Position numbers and translations under genes: made by a program
The notes under the pieces: generated by a model
What the model saw: only the letters and a program-made list of their open reading frames with translations
Databases searched by the model: none
What the model was told of the DNA's origin: nothing
Origin: Malonomonas sp036526255
GTDB lineage: Bacteria; Desulfobacterota; Desulfuromonadia; Desulfuromonadales; Geopsychrobacteraceae
Reading direction: 5' to 3'
Length of the DNA: 38,625 nt
Assembly (NCBI GenBank): GCA_036526255.1
Contig: DATCYW010000097.1
Span: 1 to 38,625 of the forward strand
Shown here: in pieces, positions 15,901-24,304 of the stretch
How the letters are laid out: each line of letters opens with the position of its first letter
Numbering within the stretch: the stretch's first letter is position 1

Positions 15901-16041
15901 CAGCTTGATTACGTCGACTATCTGACCGAGTTCAAACTTTTTTCGGGAGATGCCGTGAGCAAGGATCTGGCCCAGGTTCAGGCGACCGATCCGCAAGCGA
16001 TTCTGGTTTCTGCGGCTGAACATGATATCCGGAAATTATAA
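12922..16041 (+). CDS. Baseplate J-like wedge protein (Afp11-like)
   Basis: A 1039-residue baseplate wedge protein. Its C-terminal third has the gp6/baseplate-J features VSERLRHKGRAVSAWDVE, VLEQFPEIYLAKC, a DTLDRIQRYLQQLCGPTV helix, and GGKLHKTVILQQIEQL near the end. The long N-terminal and central regions are beta-rich and lineage-specific, as in Bacteroidota-type eCIS. It dimerises with the next large protein to form the wedge in Afp and AlgoCIS. It overlaps the gp25 gene by four bases and ends 10 bases before the next start. Length near 1000 is normal for eCIS but long for phage J proteins (about 300). Confidence 0.9.
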   Translation: MSGAEQQKCLGNLLRAGQSQRQRLLPALDPASAPVDERDLQQWLDFATQYAQQLNFFNPQSNQVDGNWSSFFSGLPADVARQLAFDIDLDAVEQSFAARGDLPPHLGLLISFLRLTRHARNELNGITGRHLEHFYRDVLRLQSRPFQPDRVHLLFALKKQVKEQLLTKGSKVSAGKDATKKELIFTLANDLGVFPVSIDSLRSVFVDAANQCRVHLAPISNSADGLGAELDKAAPHWSAFGSAALPQAQIGFAFAAPVLAMQEGSRTVRVEMALSGLPDGLDLATGQVSFQAYLSGAKGWLGPKSVALLPVAGQAGRYQVEFSLSAAEDAVTGYQRDLHGHSFDSDAPVLQLLLDQQQDDVGYAALQQVKIGEVEIQVTVEGVSTLQLENDFGSLDPAKPFMPFGPQAKQGATFYIGHAEAFHKRLESFSLKLQWLNAPANFASHYADSGYRVSSNAAFTVKLTGRIDGEQTEATVKLFDDANATSPHRISVPDDGGSLSRAQLKVLPLQQAKRLSLQKNRWASRRMQRAQLVSPIHWYYPLLLGRTVTAPRLRDGYLSLRLNQGFLHQEYMELYTKRVVAAARTAAEPVLPKAPYTPLLESLTLSYTATSGKIDLAAQSSAELLRGELNFFQIAAFGQRRDHSHLRRQLAFLPAKTVSLLPEYPYEGEFYLGFSGIEPGRNLSLLFQVADGSGDPALSRPQLDWSILSDNHWRPLSADELLSDGSNGLLTSGVIRFKLPDEATSNNTLLPAGHYWLRGAVAQNSRALCRLVAVQPNAVLAVFQDNGNDPERLRQPLPAKSISKLVNSLATIKSVAQPYASFGGRMAEDDSAFRVRVSERLRHKGRAVSAWDVERLVLEQFPEIYLAKCLTHTAPDSCQAPGHLTLVVVPDLQNRNAVDPLRPRADLDTLDRIQRYLQQLCGPTVSAHTANPNYQTIRVAFKVRFRQQLDFGFYRKLLNDAIIRYLSPWAFDGGREISFGGKLHKTVILQQIEQLDYVDYLTEFKLFSGDAVSKDLAQVQATDPQAILVSAAEHDIRKL

Positions 16042-16051
16042 AGGGATGGCC

Positions 16052-18724
16052 ATGGCTGAAAAACTCAGCATCAGCAAACAACCTGTCACCAACCCGGCCC
16101 GCAACTACGCGGTGCTGCGCGAGGAAGGGCTGCAGCACATCCAGCTGCTGTCGCGCCGCCTCTGGACTGACTACAATATTCACGATCCCGGCATCACCAC
16201 CTTGGAGCTGCTCAGCTACGCGATCACCGATCTCGGTTACCGGATTTCCCAGCCGCTGCCCGACCTGCTGGCCCGTTCGCCGCAAGCGATCGCCGCTGAA
16301 GAACAGGCGATCGCCGACGCTGCAACTGAAGAGGAAAAGGCCGCGCTGCGGACATTGCCGGACTTTCCGACCGCCGCCCAGGTGTTACCGACCCGGCCGG
16401 TGACGGTGGATGACCTGCGCCGGCTACTGATTGACCTGCCGAAAGTGCGCAACGCCTGGCTGCTGCCGGATCGCGCCAGCTATGCCGTCAACTGCCAGCG
16501 CAGCCGGCTGGAATTTGCCCAGAAAAACCGGCCGCTGCAGGAAGGGCGGATCGACCTTAAGGGGCTCTATCAGCTGTTGCTGGAGCTGGAAGAGGACGTC
16601 ACCGCCGCCGAGGCCGAGCGGACTATCGCGCAGGCCTGGCAGCTGCTGCACGCCAACCGCAATCTCTGTGAAGATTTCACCGGCATCAAGCGGGTCAAGC
16701 AGCGCAAGTTCTGTCTCTGTGCCGAAATCGAACTGGCGCCGGACGCGCCGATCGAGTTGAGCGAAGCGCGGGTTTTTCGTGCCGTGCAGCAGTTTCTCAC
16801 TCCGCCGGTGAAGTTTTATTCCCTGCAGCAGCTGCTCGACAAAAAGGTGCCGGTCGAGACGATTTATGAGGGACCACTGTTGCACAGCGGTTTCATCGAC
16901 AGCAGCGAACTGGCCGCCGCGCAGCTGCGCCAGCAGATCAATCTTTCCGATATCCTGCAGGAAATCATGAAGGTCGAAGGGGTGCGGGCGGTGCGCGACA
17001 TCATCATCGCCCCGTCCGGCGCGCCACTGCCGGAAGAGCAGGATTCCTGGATTCTGCCGGTCTGGGAAGATGGCGAGGAAGCGGTGCAGGCGGTGATCAG
17101 CGTCGAGTGCTCGCGGCTGGTGTTTTACAAGGATCTGTTGCCGTTCCGCGCTGATTTTGCGCAGGTCGAAAGCCTGCTGGCCGAGATGGAGCAGGCTGAG
17201 CAGGCCAGCGCCTACCCCGGCAGCGCCGATCTGCCGATCCCGGCAGGGCGCTATCGAAATAGCGGCAGTTACCGCAGCATTCAGGAACATTACCCCGGCT
17301 GTTACGGTATCAGCGGCAGCGGCCTGCCCGAATCGGCGGCCACCGAGCGCAAGGCGCAGGCCCGGCAGCTGCAGGCATATCTGCTGTTTTATGATCAGCT
17401 GCTGGCCAACTATTTTGCCCAGCTCGGCGAGGTGCGCCAGCTGTTCTCTCTGGATGACCGCATCGGTCAGAGCTACTTCACCCAGCTGGTCGAGGGGGTG
17501 CTGGAGCGGGACACGCTCTATGCCGATCCGGATAGGGAGCATGACAACGCCCGGCTGAAAGCGGCGATTCAGCAGGCGACCGAAACCGACGCCGATTTTC
17601 TGCGCCGCCGCAACCTGTTTCTGGATCACCTACTGGCCCGCTTCGCCGAGAACTTCAATGACTATGTCTGGAGCATGTACGCCGTCGATCGCAGTGTCGC
17701 GGCCAGCGAAGCGGCGCGCGCCAAGCGCGAGTTTCTGCGCGAATATCCTCAGCTCAGCGCCAACCGCGGCGGCGCCTTTGATTATCTGCAGAAAGACCAG
17801 CTCTGGGACACTGACAATATCAGCGGCCTCAGTCGTCGGCTCGGTCGGCTGCTCGGCATCCGCAACATCCGCCGGCGCAATCTGGCCAATATCCGGCTGG
17901 ATATCTACGACGAACGGGACGCCGACGAGTTGAAGGAATACCGTTTCCGGATCCGCGATGACCGCCCCGAAGCGGCAGGGAAAATCCTGCTCAGCAGCAG
18001 CTGGAAGTTTTATGACTCGCGCGAGGCGCGCGCCGAGATGCAGCGGGTGCTCGGTTTTGCCCTGGAGCGGAAAAACTACCAGCTGCGCGTCGCGCGGGAC
18101 GGGCGTTTCTATTTCAATCTGACCGATGGGGCCGGCGATATCCTCGCACGGCGGATCGAGTATTTCGCCACAGCAGCGCAGCGGGATGCGGCGATCGACC
18201 GGATTCTCGACCTGCTGCAGGACAAGTACAGCGACGAAGGACTGTTTCTGCTGGAACATCTGCTGCTGCGGCCGCAGCGCTCAATTGTGAAGGAGAAAGC
18301 CATCGCGCCGATTGAGCCGACCGGGCCGCAGCTGTTTCTGCCGATCTGCAGCGGCGGCGATTGCAGCAGTATCAAATATATCGATCCCTACAGTTGCCGG
18401 ATCAGTATCGTGCTGCCGGCCTGGCCGAGCCGTTTTGCTAACAACGATTTCCGCCGCTTTGTCGAAAAGACCATCCGCCAGGAGACCCCGGCGCATCTCC
18501 TGCCGCGGATCTGCTGGGTTGACCGCAAGCAGATGGCCGGTTTCGAGCGGGCTTATCAGCGCTGGTTGAAGGTCAGCTACGGCGGCGGACGTGGGGACAA
18601 GCAGCAGGTCCTGGCCGAGCTGGTTGCGACCTTGAGCAATTTACGCAGTGTTTACGACGAGGCGACTCTGGCGCCTTGCGACTTTATCCTGGACCGTACG
18701 GTTCTGGGCAGACGAGACGGGTGA
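16052..18724 (+). CDS. Large eCIS baseplate protein (Afp12-like)
   Basis: An 890-residue protein with the conserved eCIS wedge motif RRLWTDYNIHDPGITTLELLSYAITDLGYR in pieces (YNIHDPGIT, LLSYAITDLGYR) near residues 35-65; it corresponds in order to Afp12, the second wedge arm. Later parts are helical and basic, including LQAYLLFYDQLLANYFAQLGEVRQLF near 440 and a C-terminal region with LLLRPQRS. ATG 16052 is chosen since AAAGGG (16040-16045) precedes it by six bases; two upstream in-frame starts overlap the previous stop or the ribosome site. The next gene begins four bases after its stop. Confidence 0.88.
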   Translation: MAEKLSISKQPVTNPARNYAVLREEGLQHIQLLSRRLWTDYNIHDPGITTLELLSYAITDLGYRISQPLPDLLARSPQAIAAEEQAIADAATEEEKAALRTLPDFPTAAQVLPTRPVTVDDLRRLLIDLPKVRNAWLLPDRASYAVNCQRSRLEFAQKNRPLQEGRIDLKGLYQLLLELEEDVTAAEAERTIAQAWQLLHANRNLCEDFTGIKRVKQRKFCLCAEIELAPDAPIELSEARVFRAVQQFLTPPVKFYSLQQLLDKKVPVETIYEGPLLHSGFIDSSELAAAQLRQQINLSDILQEIMKVEGVRAVRDIIIAPSGAPLPEEQDSWILPVWEDGEEAVQAVISVECSRLVFYKDLLPFRADFAQVESLLAEMEQAEQASAYPGSADLPIPAGRYRNSGSYRSIQEHYPGCYGISGSGLPESAATERKAQARQLQAYLLFYDQLLANYFAQLGEVRQLFSLDDRIGQSYFTQLVEGVLERDTLYADPDREHDNARLKAAIQQATETDADFLRRRNLFLDHLLARFAENFNDYVWSMYAVDRSVAASEAARAKREFLREYPQLSANRGGAFDYLQKDQLWDTDNISGLSRRLGRLLGIRNIRRRNLANIRLDIYDERDADELKEYRFRIRDDRPEAAGKILLSSSWKFYDSREARAEMQRVLGFALERKNYQLRVARDGRFYFNLTDGAGDILARRIEYFATAAQRDAAIDRILDLLQDKYSDEGLFLLEHLLLRPQRSIVKEKAIAPIEPTGPQLFLPICSGGDCSSIKYIDPYSCRISIVLPAWPSRFANNDFRRFVEKTIRQETPAHLLPRICWVDRKQMAGFERAYQRWLKVSYGGGRGDKQQVLAELVATLSNLRSVYDEATLAPCDFILDRTVLGRRDG

Positions 18725-18728
18725 TGCT

Positions 18729-21389
18729 ATGGCAGATGCAAACAGACTCTCCACACAGGTGACCTCGCATACGGTCTTTGAAGAGAATCAGGTGCTGACC
18801 GCGCAGCAACTCAACCAGTTGACCGATTATCTGGATCGGCAGCAGCGATTGACGCGCGCGCGATTGATCGGCGTCGGGATTGTCTGCGGGCTGGAGCTGC
18901 AGCTGAGTAACTCGAATGTGGTGCTCGCCAAGGGGGTGGCGCTGACCACCGATGGTGATCTGCTCAATGTCGAGCAGCCGCGCAAGTTGACCCAGTTCCG
19001 CAAGTTTACTGACGAGGACGCCAAGTATCCGCAGTTCCGTCCGGATGGAACGCTGCTGCCGCTCTACGAACTGCTGGAAAAAGGTGGCGAACCGTTGAGC
19101 AATTTCAGCGCGGCGACCGGCAGCGATTTGAGCGGTATGGTGGCGGTGCTCTATCTGGAATCCTACTTCTATGATCCTGATCTCTGCACCGGCGCCGGTT
19201 GCGACAACAAGGGGCAGGAGGCGCGCAACAACCTGAAGCTGCTGCTGGTCGATGCCGAGAACGCCACCCAGCTGCTGGGCGATCCGCTGCTGCTGACGCG
19301 CCGTTATCCGCTGTTGGCGCCGTTCAAACTGGCGCGGGTGATTCTGGATCCGGATAAGGTGACCGATTATCCGCTGCTTGGCGGTGAATATCGCACCGTC
19401 ATCAATAGCGCGCTGCCGGAGCTTAAAGGGGTGTTGCAGAAAACCTGGCAGCCGCTGATCCGGCCGCTGCTGGCCGGTCTGTACGGTAAAACCGATCCGA
19501 CCCTGGCCTGGGGGCAAAAGCTTGACGCCCTGCTGGCCGGCGCGCAGAACAACCTGTTCGGCATCCAGTATCTGTACGATTTTCTGCTCGATCTGGCCCA
19601 GGCTTACGACGAGTTCAAGGAAGCGCTGTTTGCCGATAACGTGATTTGTGTGCCGCCGGTGGAGCTGTTCCCCAAGCATCTGCTACTTGGCGGCAGCGGT
19701 GACCTGAGTGAACTGCGGCACGGTTTTTACGAGTCGCCGCAGCTCAATCAGAAAGCGACCGCCATCGCGCGGCTGCGCTTCTTACATCTGCGGATCGACA
19801 AGCTGCTGCGGCTATTCCAACTGCCGGCGGTGACCACGACCATCCGCATCACCCCCAGTCGCAGCAAGTGCGTCGGGCTGGGCGGGCGGGCGATCCCCTA
19901 TTATTATCAGCCGGACAATAAACAGCCACTCACTGGGTACTGGAGCTTCGAGCTGAGTCAGCGCGGCCTGCAGAACGGCATCTACAATTATCACGCTGAA
20001 GCGCAGGGGGGGAGCGTTGAAGCGAAAACGCCGCTCAAGTACGATCTGTACGGACATGACTTTTTCCGCGTCGAAGGGCATCTCGGCGGGGTTGTCGAGA
20101 CGGTCGAGGCTGAGCTGAAAAAACAGATCGAGGATAACAACCTGCCGATCCGGCTGTTGACCCTGCAGATCGAAACCCACTTGAAGCCATTTCGCATTCG
20201 GCCGCTGGGGCCGTTGCGCGATTTAAAGGTGCTGCATCGTTTCCATCGGCAGGAGCTGCTGGAAAATCTCGGCAATATCCGCACATTTACCAACAAGGTC
20301 AAAGCAACCGTCAATCAGGCGCAGGAGCTGCCGGGCAAGGACGTGCAGGCCAAAACTCTCTCGTACAAGGCGTTTATCGATGACGGCGCCGCGGAGCTGG
20401 AGCAGGCGATCACCAAGGTCAGCAGCGACCTGAAGGTCAGTCACAGCCAGTTTAAATTCAACGATTTCAAGCTGAATTACGAATCGACCGTGCAGAAGGC
20501 GGCCGGCATCAACAAGAGCGTGCGCGGCGTGACCTACGCCTCGGCTTTCACTCCCTACGAAACCCTGCTGAGCGACAGTAAGTTCAAGTGGCTCGGCTGG
20601 ATCGAGGGTATTCTGGATAAGCGCCAGCTGCGGGCGGAGGAGTTATCGATCTTCGCCAAGTTTCTGAAGGAAGCGCCGGCCATGGAACATCTGGGCGGCG
20701 TGCCGAAGGGGGGGACCTTTATCCTGGTCTATTCCGGCAGCAGCAAACGGGTGGTGGCTGATTTCTGCCTGCCTTACTGGCACGTCGATCTGCCTGACGT
20801 GGAGGAACCGGAGGAGGATGCCGTGGCCGAGAACGAACTGGACTGGACCCGCTGGAACGATTTTCTGGTGCAGCGCACCGATGTTGAAGAGCTGACCGAG
20901 GCCTTCAACGGCGTCAAGGCCAAGGTCGATACCTTTGACTGGCGTCTGCGCACCCAGGAAACCATCGCCGATTCGATCCTGGTCGCCCGGATTGATCCGA
21001 AGGTCGACATGGGCAAGGTGTTTGAAAATGAAGCCCTTGGTGCCAACGCCGGGATGCTCAAAGAGATGGCCAGATATATGGACCTGATCGACCAGCGCGC
21101 CGCCGCCGGCAACGCCACGCCGCAAGAGGTGGCGATGAAAGAGAAGGTCGAAGAGGTCAGCAGCGGCATCATCAACGAAACCGTCAAAGGGATGCAGGCT
21201 GGGGCGAAAGATGTGCTGCCCGGCTCGGAAGAGGAGAAATTCATCGAGGTGGCCATCGCCAACAGTGCGCGGATGAGCGTCGCCGGCAAGCAGAAACTCT
21301 CCGAAAATCTGGTCGTGGTGCAGGAGGGCGCAGCCGGCAAAACCCGCATGGCGAACATGCTGAACAATATGATTATCAAGGGGAGATAG
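18729..21389 (+). CDS. Large unknown eCIS structural protein, fibre or baseplate-periphery candidate
   Basis: An 886-residue protein with no confident family assignment. Its N-terminal 70 residues (SHTVFEENQVLTAQQLNQL, YLDRQQRLTRARLIGVGIVCGLEL) resemble the baseplate-anchoring start of several eCIS proteins. The remainder mixes beta segments and long charged helices; the last 150 residues are helical (IINETVKGMQAGAKD, LNNMIIKGR). No other gene in the cluster looks like a receptor-binding fibre, so this is the best candidate, but a baseplate cage component is equally possible. ATG 18729 follows GGGTGATGCT; the upstream extension to 18648 overlaps the previous gene and is not preferred. It ends three bases before the next gene. 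Confidence 0.8.
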   Translation: MADANRLSTQVTSHTVFEENQVLTAQQLNQLTDYLDRQQRLTRARLIGVGIVCGLELQLSNSNVVLAKGVALTTDGDLLNVEQPRKLTQFRKFTDEDAKYPQFRPDGTLLPLYELLEKGGEPLSNFSAATGSDLSGMVAVLYLESYFYDPDLCTGAGCDNKGQEARNNLKLLLVDAENATQLLGDPLLLTRRYPLLAPFKLARVILDPDKVTDYPLLGGEYRTVINSALPELKGVLQKTWQPLIRPLLAGLYGKTDPTLAWGQKLDALLAGAQNNLFGIQYLYDFLLDLAQAYDEFKEALFADNVICVPPVELFPKHLLLGGSGDLSELRHGFYESPQLNQKATAIARLRFLHLRIDKLLRLFQLPAVTTTIRITPSRSKCVGLGGRAIPYYYQPDNKQPLTGYWSFELSQRGLQNGIYNYHAEAQGGSVEAKTPLKYDLYGHDFFRVEGHLGGVVETVEAELKKQIEDNNLPIRLLTLQIETHLKPFRIRPLGPLRDLKVLHRFHRQELLENLGNIRTFTNKVKATVNQAQELPGKDVQAKTLSYKAFIDDGAAELEQAITKVSSDLKVSHSQFKFNDFKLNYESTVQKAAGINKSVRGVTYASAFTPYETLLSDSKFKWLGWIEGILDKRQLRAEELSIFAKFLKEAPAMEHLGGVPKGGTFILVYSGSSKRVVADFCLPYWHVDLPDVEEPEEDAVAENELDWTRWNDFLVQRTDVEELTEAFNGVKAKVDTFDWRLRTQETIADSILVARIDPKVDMGKVFENEALGANAGMLKEMARYMDLIDQRAAAGNATPQEVAMKEKVEEVSSGIINETVKGMQAGAKDVLPGSEEEKFIEVAIANSARMSVAGKQKLSENLVVVQEGAAGKTRMANMLNNMIIKGR

Positions 21390-21392
21390 CCG

Positions 21393-22898
21393 ATGGGACA
21401 TCTGGTACACCGGCAGATTCTGGAGCTGCAGTTCGCTGATGAAGCCACGGCTCGGCGCTGGTCGCCGCAGCTGAGTGGCCTGAATCAGCGCAGCGTTCTG
21501 CCCGAACTGGAGCGGGCCTTCTCGCAGCTGGTTGATGACCGGCACTCGCTGCAGATCGAGCGGCTCGAACTGGATCTGGGGCGGATTTCTCAGGACTTTT
21601 TGGAAGCAGAGCTGTCGGATAAGCTGCGCCAGCAGTTAGGTGCCGCGCTGCAGCCCCATCTGCCGGCCATGACCGAAGGTGCCCGCGCCGGCAGCGAGGA
21701 GCAGAAAAACCAGCGGGTTGAAGATGAACCGGACGAATCCCTCAGCGCTGCGGCACTGCTGGAGCTGTTCGAACTCTTCCTGCAGAAAGGTCGGTTGCCC
21801 TGGTGGGTCGACAAGCAGCGGGCGGAGCGGCTGGACAGCCTTTACCAGCATTTCTGGCAGGTTGCGCCGCAGCAGGCGCGGCGGCTGATGCTGGCCACGC
21901 TGGTCGGGCCGCTGCAGCGGCGACGCTTCACCGAGCAGTTCGGCCCGCAGAGCCATCAACTGACCCTGCGGCAGTTGTTACCGGCAGAACTGGCGTCGCT
22001 GCTCAGTGATCTGCGCAAACTAGCCGCCGTCCTGCTGTACCGTCAGTTGGGCGCGGCCCAGGCGGCCCGCAGTGGCAGCTATGACCTGGTCTACCAGTTG
22101 CTCAGCAAGACAGAGCTGTCGGCGGCGGACCGCCCGATCGATCTGGTCCGGCAGCTGTTCGTCGATCTGGCGGACTGGAGCGGGCAGCCCTACGCGCAAC
22201 TGCTGGCGGCCATTGATCCCGAAGTCGGCCGCAGTGGCTTGGCGCCGGCCAGTCTGAACCTGCTGGCGCAGTTGTTGCGCGAGGGTCCCCGGTCGGCTGC
22301 CGTTTTGGATAGGTCTGAGCGAACCAGGCATTCGTCTGGTCAGGCCGATTCGACTGACGAGGAGGATGTCGAACCGGTCACCGCGAAGCCTGCCGCCGGG
22401 CTGGAGGTTGCCCTCGATAATGCCGGGCTTGTGCTGCTCTGGCCGTACCTTCCAGAACTGTTCGGCAAACTGGATTTGCTGGAAACCGGCACTGACCGGC
22501 AGCCGCGCCCGAAACCTGCGGCGGTGCTGCTGCTGCAACAGCTGGTCACTGGCCAGCCGGCCGCCCCGGAACCGCAGCTGGCGCTGAACAAACTGCTCTG
22601 CGGCGTCTCGCAGCAGCTGCCGGTGGCGCGACGTTTGCGGCGCTCGAAAGTCTGGGACGCTGAAATCGAGGCGCTGCTAACGGCGGTGATCAGGCACTGG
22701 GCGGTGCTCAAAGACACCTCGGTGTTCGGGCTGCGCAGCTCTTTTCTGCAACGCGACGGGCTGCTGCTTGAGACCGAACAGGGTTGGCTGCTGCGCGTTG
22801 ATCGCAAGGTTTATGACCTGCTGCTCGATCAATTGCCCTGGGGGCTCGGTATGATCAAGCTGTCATGGATGGAGAAACCGTTACGCGTGGAGTGGTAA
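21393..22898 (+). CDS. Contractile injection system tape-measure family protein (CIS_TMP-like)
   Basis: A 501-residue protein whose first 70 residues (HRQILELQFADE, VLPELERAFSQL, QIERLELDLGRI) match the start of the CIS tape-measure family common in Bacteroidota eCIS loci; the C-terminus has the family-like segment LWPYLPELFGKLDLL near 348-362 and a YDLLLDQLPWGLGMIKLSWM end. The name comes from the proposed length-setting role (Afp14 analogue). The length is shorter than phage tape measures, so tube length would be short if the ruler model holds. It overlaps the ATPase gene by 34 bases in another frame. Confidence 0.75.
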   Translation: MGHLVHRQILELQFADEATARRWSPQLSGLNQRSVLPELERAFSQLVDDRHSLQIERLELDLGRISQDFLEAELSDKLRQQLGAALQPHLPAMTEGARAGSEEQKNQRVEDEPDESLSAAALLELFELFLQKGRLPWWVDKQRAERLDSLYQHFWQVAPQQARRLMLATLVGPLQRRRFTEQFGPQSHQLTLRQLLPAELASLLSDLRKLAAVLLYRQLGAAQAARSGSYDLVYQLLSKTELSAADRPIDLVRQLFVDLADWSGQPYAQLLAAIDPEVGRSGLAPASLNLLAQLLREGPRSAAVLDRSERTRHSSGQADSTDEEDVEPVTAKPAAGLEVALDNAGLVLLWPYLPELFGKLDLLETGTDRQPRPKPAAVLLLQQLVTGQPAAPEPQLALNKLLCGVSQQLPVARRLRRSKVWDAEIEALLTAVIRHWAVLKDTSVFGLRSSFLQRDGLLLETEQGWLLRVDRKVYDLLLDQLPWGLGMIKLSWMEKPLRVEW

Positions 22899-24259
22899 CC
22901 AAGGCGATGAAAGTGAATCCGTTTACCCAGAATGCCGCAGCGCTGAACGCCGAACTTGACTGGCTGCTGCAGGTGCTCGATACGCGCATAAAGCTGCACT
23001 TCGGCGAGGCTTGCGACTATCAGGATATCTTCGACCTGCCGCCGCCTCAGCTGCAGGAAAACGATTCGAACTTCAGCCGGGTGGTCCATCACTACGAACT
23101 GAATGCGGCGGAACGGCTGGTGTTTGTTCTCGCCTTGACGCCGCAGGTCAGGCCGCAGCTGCTGGATGTGCTCTTTACCAAAAACAGCGTGAGTCAGCGC
23201 GATTTCACCGAGTTCGGCGGTCGCAGCAGCAACAGCTTCGGCGGTTTTCTGCCGACCGCCGAGACCGCGCTGTTTCTGCTGGCAGGCAATGACCTGGCGC
23301 AGCGCTTCTCGTTCCATTACCTGTTCGACGCCGAGCATGTTTTCGCCGAGCACGGCATTCTGCAGCTGGATAAAATTCAACCGGGTGAACCGCACCTGAG
23401 CGGGACGCTGACCGTCAATCGTGAAATCCTTGAACTGGTGACCACCGGTAAAGTCGGTCGGCCGATTTTTGGCGCTGATTTCCCGGCCAAGCGGGTTGAA
23501 ACTGAAATGGTCTGGGATGATCTGGTGCTCGATTCGCAAACTTACGAGCAGGTCCAGGAGATCAAAACCTGGATGCAGTACGGTGATCAGCTGTTGTACG
23601 AACTCGGGCTGAGCAAAAAGCTCAAGCCCGGCTATCGCAGCTTGTTTTACGGCCCGCCCGGTACAGGCAAAACCCTGACCGCCAGCCTGCTGGGCAAGAG
23701 TTTTGAACGTGATGTCTACCGGATCGACCTGTCGGCGGTGATCTCCAAGTACATCGGCGAAACCGAGAAAAATCTGGAAAAAATCTTCCAGAAGGCCGAG
23801 TTGCGTGACTGGATTCTGTTTTTCGACGAGGCGGACGCGCTGTTCGGCAAACGCACGAAAATCTCCAGCTCGCACGACCGCTTCGCCAATCAGGAGGTCT
23901 CCTATCTGCTGCAGCGGGTTGAGGATTATCCGGGCGTGGTTATTTTGGCGTCGAATATGCGCGCCAATCTTGATGACGCCTTTATCCGGCGCTTTCAGTC
24001 GATCATCCATTTTCCGATGCCGGATGCCCGCGAGCGGCAGCGTTTATGGAGTGCGGCGTTTTCAGAAAAGACCGCCCTGGCCCCGGAGATCGACCTGAAA
24101 GAGATCGCCGGACGCTATGAACTTTCTGGCGGTTCGATCATGAACGTTGTGCGCTATGCGACCCTGCGGGCACTCGAACGGGGGGGATTGTTGATCGCTA
24201 ACGCTGATCTGCTGGACGGGATCCGCAAGGAATTTCAGAAGGAAGGGAAAACGACTTGA
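22865..24259 (+). CDS. eCIS AAA+ ATPase (Afp15-like)
   Basis: A 464-residue AAA+ ATPase of the type found in essentially all eCIS clusters and absent from phage tails and T6SS of this layout; it is needed for assembly or cargo loading. Walker A GPPGTGKT is at 263-270, Walker B ILFFDEAD at 317-324, sensor-1 VILASNMRANLD follows, and the arginine finger region RRFQSIIHF comes after. The N-terminal 240 residues form the eCIS-specific winged/helical domain. ATG 22865 lies within the tail of the preceding gene; a second ATG at 22907 is a possible start but its ribosome-site spacing is poor. A 45-base gap separates it from the cargo gene. Confidence 0.95.
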   Translation: MDGETVTRGVVTKAMKVNPFTQNAAALNAELDWLLQVLDTRIKLHFGEACDYQDIFDLPPPQLQENDSNFSRVVHHYELNAAERLVFVLALTPQVRPQLLDVLFTKNSVSQRDFTEFGGRSSNSFGGFLPTAETALFLLAGNDLAQRFSFHYLFDAEHVFAEHGILQLDKIQPGEPHLSGTLTVNREILELVTTGKVGRPIFGADFPAKRVETEMVWDDLVLDSQTYEQVQEIKTWMQYGDQLLYELGLSKKLKPGYRSLFYGPPGTGKTLTASLLGKSFERDVYRIDLSAVISKYIGETEKNLEKIFQKAELRDWILFFDEADALFGKRTKISSSHDRFANQEVSYLLQRVEDYPGVVILASNMRANLDDAFIRRFQSIIHFPMPDARERQRLWSAAFSEKTALAPEIDLKEIAGRYELSGGSIMNVVRYATLRALERGGLLIANADLLDGIRKEFQKEGKTT

Positions 24260-24304
24260 TCCTGAGATGACTGTCACCCGTTTCTTCAGTCGCGAGGTGT
24301 CGAC

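Noticed and set aside
16424..17629. 401-codon minus-strand open frame in the Afp12-like gene
   Set aside because: Shadow of a gene with coherent codon positions and family motifs; no ribosome site or neighbours.
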